From CAWVWF01 sp963933885 (GTDB lineage: Bacteria; Bacteroidota; Bacteroidia; Flavobacteriales_C; GCA-002722245): a stretch of 19,753 nt of DNA. Positions 14,243-19,753 of this stretch are shown piece after piece. The stretch lies in the NCBI GenBank assembly GCA_963933885.1, contig CAWVWF010000043.1:1-19753 (forward strand). Direction: 5' to 3'. The position numbers and the translations under genes are program-made. The notes beneath the pieces were generated by a model that worked only from the letters and a program-made list of their open reading frames with translations, ran no database searches and had not been told where the DNA came from. How positions within the stretch are numbered: position 1 is the first letter of the stretch; every line of letters begins with the position of its first letter.

Positions 14243-15847
14243 TTATTGCCTAACAATTTCCGAAGAGCAATCTTCACTTTCATTGTGTAAACGATCAACT
14301 GCAGTAATTACATAGTTGTATTTAATTCCTTTAACAGCTGTTGAATCTAAGAAATTAGTTGATTTTTGAATACTTAAAATTTTATCTGCAAATCCACGCT
14401 TAACCTCTTCTTTTTCATCATAACGATACACAACATAATAAGCCGCTGAGTCCGTTAATGCTTTATATTTCGGAGCTTTCCATTTCAGTGAAATTCCATT
14501 TTCTTTACTTTTAATTTTCAACTTTAAAGGTGCTGAAGGTGGTACACTATCAATCCAAGTCATTGCAGGAATAAGCGCAGGGAATTTATAAATAGAATTG
14601 GTCAATACAGTTTGAAAGTTTTGATGATTCTTAACAAATGCTTGCGCTCTAAAATAGATGTTTCCGTTAATGTTTTTCTTTGTTCTTGAGATTTCAACTT
14701 GTTTAACAAGTTCATCTGTTCCTATAGATCTTCTGTTTTTTACATCTAATTTGTAAATAGCGTGTCCAACATATAAATGGTGATTGTAATCGTTCTTCGT
14801 CCACCAATCAATTAAACTATTATAATTCGCATACTTGTTTTTTGTACTTCCATATAATTGAGGAGCCATGTAATCAACCAAGTCTTCTTCAATCCACAAT
14901 TTAGTATCACAATATAAATTATCATAACTCGATTGACCACTTGCTGTTTCACTTCCTAGTTTATCTTGTGTTTTATTTCTCCAAACAGCTAATGGGCTAA
15001 TCCCAAACTTCACATGTGGTTTAGCGTTCTTAATTGCCATTGAAACTTCTCTTACCAATAAGTTAATGTTCTCTCTTCTCCAATCATGAATGTTATCACA
15101 ACCTTGACCATATAATTCAAATTGCTTTGCATCGGGAATTACTTGCCCTTTAATAGTATACGGATAGAAGTAATCATCGAAATGAACGCCATCAACATCA
15201 TAATTATTTACAACTTCAAGAACAACTTCAATAATGTAAGCCCTTACTTCTGGGATTCCTGGGTTGTAGTACTTTGAATTCCCATATTTAAAAAACCATT
15301 CTGGCTTTTCATTGGTGATGTGATCTTTTGCTACACTACTAAATCTTGTGTGAGAAACAGCTCTAAACGGATTGAACCATGCATGAAATTCCATGTTTCT
15401 ACCATGACATTCATCTAACATAAACTGAAGTGGATCAAACCCATTATCTGGCGCCTGACCTTGTTTTCCTGTAAGCCACTCACTCCAAGGAGAAATTTCA
15501 CTTTTATAAAAAGCATCAGAAGAAGCTCTTACTTGTGCAATTACGGAGTTGATTGAATTCTTTTCAAAGTGATTGATGATATTAACAAATTCACTTTTTT
15601 GTTGAACACTTGTTAAACCTCTTTTACTAGGCCAATCTAAGTTTGTGAAAGTTGTAATCCAAGCTGATCTAAATTCTCTTTTTGGATGATTAAATTGAAA
15701 TATTTTTTCTTTTGCCGTAAAGCTATTAACGATTTCAAGTGCTTTTGGCTGTTCAATAGAAACGACATTTTCACTAGTAGGAGAAAACATAAACCCCATT
15801 GCACCAAGAAGAATAATAGCTGTTGCAAGGAAGTGTAGTCTTTTCAT
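14243..15847 (-). CDS. GHL10 (DUF187) glycoside hydrolase with C-terminal FnIII-like domain
   Basis: The 534-aa exported protein has a signal peptide (about 1-27) without a lipobox cysteine. The GHL10 barrel starts at REFRSAWITTFTNLDWPSKR (58-77) and runs to about 430. It has IAQVRASSDAFYKSEISPWS (103-122), FHAWFNPFRA, VDGVHFDDYFYPY (218-230; acidic D224-D225 likely at the active site), and FGISPLAVWR. Residues about 437-534 form an Fn3-like domain (PPSAPLKLKI to YVITAVDR). E. coli DigH/YddW of this family cleaves denuded peptidoglycan glycan, so a cell-wall role is likely but the substrate is unproven. It has a 5' leader hairpin and an upstream dyad. No type IX sorting tail is evident. Confidence 0.9.
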   Translation of the reverse strand: MKRLHFLATAIILLGAMGFMFSPTSENVVSIEQPKALEIVNSFTAKEKIFQFNHPKREFRSAWITTFTNLDWPSKRGLTSVQQKSEFVNIINHFEKNSINSVIAQVRASSDAFYKSEISPWSEWLTGKQGQAPDNGFDPLQFMLDECHGRNMEFHAWFNPFRAVSHTRFSSVAKDHITNEKPEWFFKYGNSKYYNPGIPEVRAYIIEVVLEVVNNYDVDGVHFDDYFYPYTIKGQVIPDAKQFELYGQGCDNIHDWRRENINLLVREVSMAIKNAKPHVKFGISPLAVWRNKTQDKLGSETASGQSSYDNLYCDTKLWIEEDLVDYMAPQLYGSTKNKYANYNSLIDWWTKNDYNHHLYVGHAIYKLDVKNRRSIGTDELVKQVEISRTKKNINGNIYFRAQAFVKNHQNFQTVLTNSIYKFPALIPAMTWIDSVPPSAPLKLKIKSKENGISLKWKAPKYKALTDSAAYYVVYRYDEKEEVKRGFADKILSIQKSTNFLDSTAVKGIKYNYVITAVDRLHNESEDCSSEIVRQ

Positions 15848-15858
15848 AAAAATATCAT

Positions 15859-15893
15859 TAACCTCAACGAGATTGATGTCTCCCTTTAGGTTA
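15859..15893 (-). promoter_or_regulatory. Inverted-repeat hairpin in the 5' leader of the GHL10 gene
   Basis: TAACCT (15859-15864) pairs with AGGTTA (15888-15893), and inside it GAGA (15869-15872) pairs with TCTC (15879-15882) around a 6-nt loop. In the minus direction the hairpin begins just after the TACCTTTG element, about where transcription should start, and ends 11 nt before the ATG. It could affect mRNA stability or ribosome access; it is not a known riboswitch to me. Confidence 0.4.
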
Positions 15894-15896
15894 CTA

Positions 15897-15904
15897 CAAA
15901 GGTA
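15897..15904 (-). promoter_or_regulatory. -7 element (TACCTTTG) for the GHL10 gene
   Basis: Exact TAnnTTTG match on the minus strand, 49 nt before the GHL10 ATG. Unlike most promoters here it leaves a real leader of about 45 nt, which is filled by the hairpin at 15859-15893. No clear -33 TTG. Confidence 0.45.
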
Positions 15905-15936
15905 AGCGGGAATGAAGAGTAATATGACTAATTCTG

Positions 15937-15957
15937 TAAATTGTTGTTCACAATTTA
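15937..15957. repeat. Perfect 8-bp dyad, TAAATTGT-N5-ACAATTTA
   Basis: TAAATTGT and ACAATTTA are exact inverted repeats with 5 nt between. The dyad lies 16 bp beyond the TonB-receptor stop codon and roughly 45-65 bp upstream of the predicted GHL10 transcription start. It may be a regulator binding site for the GHL10 gene or an end-of-transcript hairpin for the TonB receptor; in the minus direction no T-run follows it. Confidence 0.45.
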
Positions 15958-15973
15958 TTTTAAATAAAAATAC

Positions 15974-18526
15974 TTAGAATGTAGCGTTTAAACGCAAGTT
16001 GATTAGTCGCTGTGTTAAGAAGTTTGGAACAGCATAGGTTCTGTTATTGATGTCAGATACCCATAGGTAACTCACTGTATTAGCAATGTTAAGTAAGTTA
16101 AAGACATCCATTTTTATTGTGAAGTTTTTGAAATGCCTTAACATATGTCTTTTTCCCATAGCAACATTTTTCTTCTTCTTTACAAGTAATCCGTCTTTAA
16201 CAAATTGGTAACTGAATCCGATATCGGCTCTTCTATAGGAAGGCATTCTTAAAGTATTTCTATCTCTTGCTGATTCAGGGTTTCCGAAAGGTAGTCCAGT
16301 TGCAAAAACTAAATTCAAATGAACTTTAAAAGCTGGGAGGGAAGGCATCTCATCTTGGAAGTAAATTTTAAAAGAAACTCTTTGATCTGTTGCTCTTGGC
16401 ATGTAACCACGGTTGAAAGAAACTGAGTCGGTAGGAGCTTGATCAAAAGTAAATCCATTTACAATCTTTTCACCACTTGCATTATAGTATTCGTAATAAT
16501 CATCATTCTTGATGTCTTCTTCCGTTTTCATGTATCCAATGCTTAACCATGATTCTAGTCCTTTTACAAATTGACCGTTGATTCTAGTTTCTAATCCATA
16601 TGCATAAGCTTCAGCAGAATTTTCACCATAATATCTAATCCTAACATTGTCTACATTGAAAGGAATTACGTTAGTTAAATCTTTATAGTAAGCTTCAGAT
16701 TTCCACGTGAATTGACGTCCCCATGCATAGAAGTCATAATCAACTCCAGCTACATAATGTACTGATTTTTGAGCAAGTACACCTTCCATTAATTGACCTT
16801 CTAGATTTCTTAATTCTCTGTAAAAAGGAGGTTGGTAATAATGTCCCCAAGCCAAGCGATAGGTAAATACTGAAGAATCACTTCTATATCCTAAAGAGTC
16901 GTCAATTATATCTGATGGAGCGTAGCTTAATGAAACCCTTGGTGACACAACCAGTTGATTGTTGTAGTCCCAATAGTTGGCACGAACTCCAGTATTTATA
17001 AATAATTGATGCTTACCATTTTTCTGAAAAAACCTCCAGTTATTCTGAATATAACCACTTATTCTATTACTAATTAAACCTGTTTTTGATTTTGTGTATT
17101 CAGCAAATTCCAAATCATTTTTGCTACCTAATGGAACATTGTAATTTGCAGAATCTTTATATTTCCATTCTAACAATTCATCATTAATTTCTTCATGTTG
17201 GAATTTAGCACCCCATAAAAGTTTACCACTTTTCCAGTACGTTTTTCCTTTGTGTTCTGCGTTGAAAATATTGGCTGTTAGGAAGTTCCTGGAATGATCA
17301 AGGAAAGATCCGTTCCCCAAAAGATTACCTTCTGTTCCAAATTCTTCATTACCAAAGTTGGTTTCAAGCTCATTTAGCCTATATGAACCTTGAATGTCAA
17401 AAGTTTCAGATTCTACAGTAGAAAATGCACTAACAGTCAATTTTAAACTTGTGCTATCAGATGGATTATAGTCTGTAGTAAAAGCTCCGAAGTATGTCTG
17501 GAAACGATCAATTTCTTGTCCGTCAAAATTAACTGAGAGTTGGAAAGCATTATTTATTCCTCCAAATTTTGTTCTTCTACTAACTGGGACAGATTGGTAT
17601 TTATTTAGACTGATATTTCCAAGAAAACCAAATTTCAGTTTATCATTGGCTTTGTAATTTAAGAAAGTTTGGTAGTCATAAAACTCAGGACGATACTCAC
17701 CATCTGTCTCTAAAGCACCTAATAAATAGGAGTTTGATTTATAACGACCTCCCATAATATAAGAGAACTTACCATGCTTATTAGCCAAGAAGAATCGAGC
17801 TCCTAAAAAACTTAAGTTAACACCTGCTGAGAAAGTATCTGGATCCATATACTTTATGCTTAAAACTGACGATAATTTATCTCCGTATTTCGCATCAAAA
17901 CCACCGGCTGAGAAAGTGATACTTTTAACCATATCACCATTTACAAAACTTAAACCTTCTTGTTGTCCACTTCGAACTAAGAATGGACGATAAACCTGAA
18001 TCCCATTTACATAGATTAAGTTTTCATCAAAACTTCCACCTCTAACATTATAAGCTGATGATAGTTCATTGTTACTATTAACACCACCTTGCATTTTAAT
18101 GAATTCAATCCCATCATCACTAACACCTACAATTCCAGTAAGATCCCGTTTGTCTATCTCTAATTCATTTGCCTTAGATCTATTCCTTTTTGATTCTATT
18201 TCAACCTGATTGATAGCAACATCGTCGCGCTCTAATAGTTTTACTGTTGTGTTTTTAGTTTCTCCAGAATCAACTTTGAAGTTTTCACCAATTAAATGAA
18301 ATTTTGAATGAATAAAAGTGGAAGAAAGCGATGTGTTTGAAGGAACAACTAATTTGAAGTTCCCTAAACTATCAGACGTAGTGTTTTGATCATTTACTTG
18401 AACAACTACATTGTTTATTGGTGCATCTTCAGAATCAATAACTTTACCTGTGTAATATCCAGTTGATTGTGCAAGCGACAATAAGGAGGAGAAAACTAAA
18501 GTAAATATTAAAATCCTTTGACGCAT
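15974..18526 (-). CDS. TonB-dependent outer-membrane receptor with N-terminal carboxypeptidase-regulatory-like domain
   Basis: The 850-aa protein has a signal peptide (1-20, ending LSLAQ) and a CarboxypepD_reg-like beta-sandwich (about 24-97: YYTGKVIDSEDAPINNVVV). A plug domain (about 105-235) carries AYNVRGGSFDENLIYVNGIQ (158-177) and RPFLVRSGQQEGLSF. A beta-barrel follows to the C-terminal aromatic LRLNATF. It imports a substrate across the outer membrane using TonB-ExbBD energy; the substrate is unknown. It is not of the larger SusC type, and no SusD partner is present. A TAAATTTG element ends 4 nt before its ATG. The 209-aa protein gene with a similar N-terminal domain lies 75 nt upstream. 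Confidence 0.93.
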   Translation of the reverse strand: MRQRILIFTLVFSSLLSLAQSTGYYTGKVIDSEDAPINNVVVQVNDQNTTSDSLGNFKLVVPSNTSLSSTFIHSKFHLIGENFKVDSGETKNTTVKLLERDDVAINQVEIESKRNRSKANELEIDKRDLTGIVGVSDDGIEFIKMQGGVNSNNELSSAYNVRGGSFDENLIYVNGIQVYRPFLVRSGQQEGLSFVNGDMVKSITFSAGGFDAKYGDKLSSVLSIKYMDPDTFSAGVNLSFLGARFFLANKHGKFSYIMGGRYKSNSYLLGALETDGEYRPEFYDYQTFLNYKANDKLKFGFLGNISLNKYQSVPVSRRTKFGGINNAFQLSVNFDGQEIDRFQTYFGAFTTDYNPSDSTSLKLTVSAFSTVESETFDIQGSYRLNELETNFGNEEFGTEGNLLGNGSFLDHSRNFLTANIFNAEHKGKTYWKSGKLLWGAKFQHEEINDELLEWKYKDSANYNVPLGSKNDLEFAEYTKSKTGLISNRISGYIQNNWRFFQKNGKHQLFINTGVRANYWDYNNQLVVSPRVSLSYAPSDIIDDSLGYRSDSSVFTYRLAWGHYYQPPFYRELRNLEGQLMEGVLAQKSVHYVAGVDYDFYAWGRQFTWKSEAYYKDLTNVIPFNVDNVRIRYYGENSAEAYAYGLETRINGQFVKGLESWLSIGYMKTEEDIKNDDYYEYYNASGEKIVNGFTFDQAPTDSVSFNRGYMPRATDQRVSFKIYFQDEMPSLPAFKVHLNLVFATGLPFGNPESARDRNTLRMPSYRRADIGFSYQFVKDGLLVKKKKNVAMGKRHMLRHFKNFTIKMDVFNLLNIANTVSYLWVSDINNRTYAVPNFLTQRLINLRLNATF

Positions 18527-18530
18527 TTAG

Positions 18531-18538
18531 CAAATTTA
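18531..18538 (-). promoter_or_regulatory. -7 element (TAAATTTG) for the TonB-receptor gene
   Basis: Exact TAnnTTTG match on the minus strand, ending 4 nt (CTAA) before the ATG at 18524-18526. Predicts a leaderless mRNA for the receptor, separate from the upstream 209-aa protein gene. A TTG lies 25 nt upstream, slightly too far for a normal -33. Confidence 0.5.
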
Positions 18539-18601
18539 GTGAAAAGCCTTGTAATTAGAGAAGCAATTAAATAGTTTGAACGGAGTGGGTAAAGTAATAT
18601 T

Positions 18602-19231
18602 CTATTCCTTGTCTTTATCAAAATCTCCAGCTTGCCAAGCCTTTATCAATTTTGCCCAAGCCAACGGGTTTAAAAGATTATTTGGTGGTAGCTGACCACT
18701 GTAATATAGTTTTGCTTTTTGTTGAGCATTTAATAATTTATGATTTCCTGCAGCACCAAGATGAAGGTTAACTGCTTGTTTGTGTAAAATGTCTTTGCTT
18801 AGATTTTTTTCTGCTCTAGCTAATTCACCCTCTGGAATGTCTTTGTTTATGAAAGCTTGTTTAAACTGCTCATAACTTGGCCAGATATCAACTACTGCTG
18901 TAGCTAGTAAGAAGGTGTCACGATCCATTATTTGAATCAATGAATATTGCTGATCTTTTAATGAATCAGGAATTATATATTCAACATTCTTATATCCTAA
19001 TGATGTGAAAATTAAAGTATCACCTGTATTTGCTACAATACTATAGAATCCAGAATAGTCAGAAAGTGTTCCTGTGTAGTTTCCTTTAATTAAAATACTA
19101 GCGAAAGGAACGGGTATTAAACTATCAGAACTAACTGTTATCCCAGTTATTTGAACAATTTTCTTAGTAGTTTCTTTTTGAGAAAATCCTAAAAGAGGAA
19201 GTAGAGCGAGTAGGAATATTAATTTTTTCAT
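18602..19231 (-). CDS. Carboxypeptidase-regulatory-like domain protein, 209 aa
   Basis: A signal peptide (1-18, ending LLGFSQ) is followed by a CarboxypepD_reg-like domain at about 26-110, with ITGITVSSDSLIPVPFASIL and GTLSDYSGFYSIVANTGDTL. The C-terminal 95 residues are helical and basic, with WPSYEQFKQAFIN, LHLGAAGNHKLLN and LLNPLAWAKLIKAW. This two-part layout is common in Bacteroidota proteins of unknown role, often near TonB receptors. Here the TonB receptor follows by 75 nt and carries the same kind of N-terminal domain, so the two may work together in the outer membrane, but each seems to have its own promoter. Probably periplasmic or surface-bound. Confidence 0.78.
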   Translation of the reverse strand: MKKLIFLLALLPLLGFSQKETTKKIVQITGITVSSDSLIPVPFASILIKGNYTGTLSDYSGFYSIVANTGDTLIFTSLGYKNVEYIIPDSLKDQQYSLIQIMDRDTFLLATAVVDIWPSYEQFKQAFINKDIPEGELARAEKNLSKDILHKQAVNLHLGAAGNHKLLNAQQKAKLYYSGQLPPNNLLNPLAWAKLIKAWQAGDFDKDKE

Positions 19232-19439
19232 TGATATACTAGATTGAACTGTAAAGGTAATAGAGAAATTTTAATTCTCATGTTGTTAAAATTACAAATG
19301 TTAACTGGTGTACTCGTAATATATTATACCGGACATGTTAAATAGTTGTCCTGTCTTGCTTTAGTCACTAGCCAATACTTGATTCCGGCTTTTTTAGGGC
19401 ATATATTGGAGTAAGAAACTTTAAAACTTTAACTGCCTT
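19232..19439. other. 208-bp divergent intergenic region with several candidate regulatory sites
   Basis: It separates the 209-aa protein gene (minus) from the GH18 gene (plus). It holds a degenerate -7 element TACCTTTA (minus, 19252-19259). It also holds a short hairpin GAGAA-N7-TTCTC (19263-19279 approx.), a 10-bp A/T palindrome TAATATATTA (19317-19326), a dyad GGACA-N11-TGTCC (19331-19351) and a tandem pair of AAACTTTA (19416-19431) near the GH18 start. I see no ORF and no exact plus-strand TAnnTTTG. Confidence 0.4.
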
Positions 19440-19753
19440 ATGAGAAATTTTACAAAAGCCAATTATCTTACAATAATTTTATTGTTTACTATTTTATCTA
19501 GTCAAGCTGGCCAGGCTTTTCGAGTAGTAGGTTATTTGCCAACCTATAGATTTTCAATTGTAAACACTATTGATTATTCTAAACTTACGCATGTAATGGC
19601 ATCATTTGCAAATCCGAATTCGAATGGTGAATTTATATTTTCACATGATTTAACGAACCTAGTAACTAAAGCGCATGCTAAAAACTGTAATGTGTTTATA
19701 TCTATTGGTGGTGGAGTATTAACTCAAACGGTTGAAGATATATATAGAAATAA
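19440..19753 (+). CDS. GH18 (chitinase-like) secreted glycoside hydrolase, partial N-terminus
   Basis: The gene runs off the right edge after 104 codons. It starts with a signal peptide of about 26 residues (hydrophobic core LTIILLFTILSS, ending AGQA). FRVVGYLPTYRF and TIDYSKLTHVMASFANPN are the first strand and second strand region of the GH18 TIM barrel. NVFISIGGG (84-92) is the conserved SxGG motif. The catalytic DxxDxDxE motif lies beyond the window, so activity cannot be judged. Members hydrolyse chitin or peptidoglycan-like glycans; some are inactive lectins. Whether it has a C-terminal type IX sorting domain is also outside the window. No Shine-Dalgarno sequence is seen before the ATG. 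Confidence 0.85.
   Translation, partial: MRNFTKANYLTIILLFTILSSQAGQAFRVVGYLPTYRFSIVNTIDYSKLTHVMASFANPNSNGEFIFSHDLTNLVTKAHAKNCNVFISIGGGVLTQTVEDIYRN

Noticed and set aside
14238..14247. AATAATTATT palindrome between the lysine-rich and GHL10 genes, considered as a terminator
   Set aside because: Self-complementary A/T run without loop or T-tail; expected by chance in such AT-rich sequence.
15637..15828. 63-codon minus-strand ORF overlapping the N-terminus of the GHL10 gene in another frame
   Set aside because: Its hydrophobic start is a frame-shifted copy of the GHL10 signal-peptide coding region; no separate promoter.
19317..19326. TAATATATTA palindrome upstream of the GH18 gene
   Set aside because: A/T-only palindrome of a kind expected by chance; not called as a site on its own.
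1..19753. tRNA or rRNA genes, CRISPR arrays, insertion sequences, attachment sites, toxin-antitoxin or phage-defence genes
   Set aside because: Looked for on both strands by eye; gaps between genes are all shorter than 300 bp and contain no cloverleaf, repeat-spacer pattern, transposase or integrase sequence.

Overview
The window comes from an AT-rich genome of the phylum Bacteroidota, most likely order Flavobacteriales. The evidence is the TAnnTTTG-type promoter elements in front of many genes, the near absence of Shine-Dalgarno sequences, a PorT/SprT-type barrel of the type IX secretion system next to ubiE, a TonB-dependent receptor with an N-terminal carboxypeptidase-regulatory-like domain, a long IspH, and many small lipoproteins with S-C-S/G lipoboxes. 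The family cannot be fixed from this sequence alone. It looks like ordinary chromosome: I see no mobile element, CRISPR array, tRNA, rRNA or gene decay.

Layout. 1-2400: a partial DUF454 (YbaN-like) membrane protein gene leaves the left edge and is divergent from a 104-aa orphan. On the minus strand follow a stand-alone response-regulator receiver protein, an unrecognised 380-aa secreted protein, and a 45-aa Cys/Lys-rich protein with its own promoter. 2403-3355: a lipoprotein and a DUF4870 membrane protein form a two-gene unit. 3478-9064: a plus-strand housekeeping block encodes penicillin-binding protein 1A, IspH (isoprenoids), PyrD (pyrimidines) and a small secreted protein; the last three overlap by 1 and 4 nt and are probably co-translated. 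A 44-aa lipoprotein gene lies antisense between PBP1A and ispH. 9071-13134: minus-strand genes for a Gfo/Idh/MocA oxidoreductase, a COG2509-type FAD protein, PorT and UbiE/MenG; ubiE, porT and the FAD protein form an operon. 13226-14233: a lipoprotein gene diverges from a gene for an extremely lysine-rich protein. 14243-19231: envelope genes on the minus strand (GHL10/DigH-like glycoside hydrolase, TonB-dependent receptor, carboxypeptidase-regulatory-like protein). 19440-end: the start of a GH18 chitinase-like secreted protein.

Functionally, much of the window serves the cell envelope: peptidoglycan synthesis (PBP1A), isoprenoid supply for lipid carriers and menaquinone (IspH, UbiE), secretion (PorT), outer-membrane uptake (TonB receptor) and glycan hydrolysis (GHL10, GH18).

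The most notable pattern is regulatory. At least five genes have the Bacteroidota -7 element TAnnTTTG ending only 4-5 nt before the start codon, which predicts leaderless or nearly leaderless mRNAs. Two dyads near the glycoside hydrolase genes and a lysine-rich protein with 38 lysines in its first 61 residues also deserve a look. I did not find a convincing new multi-gene system.
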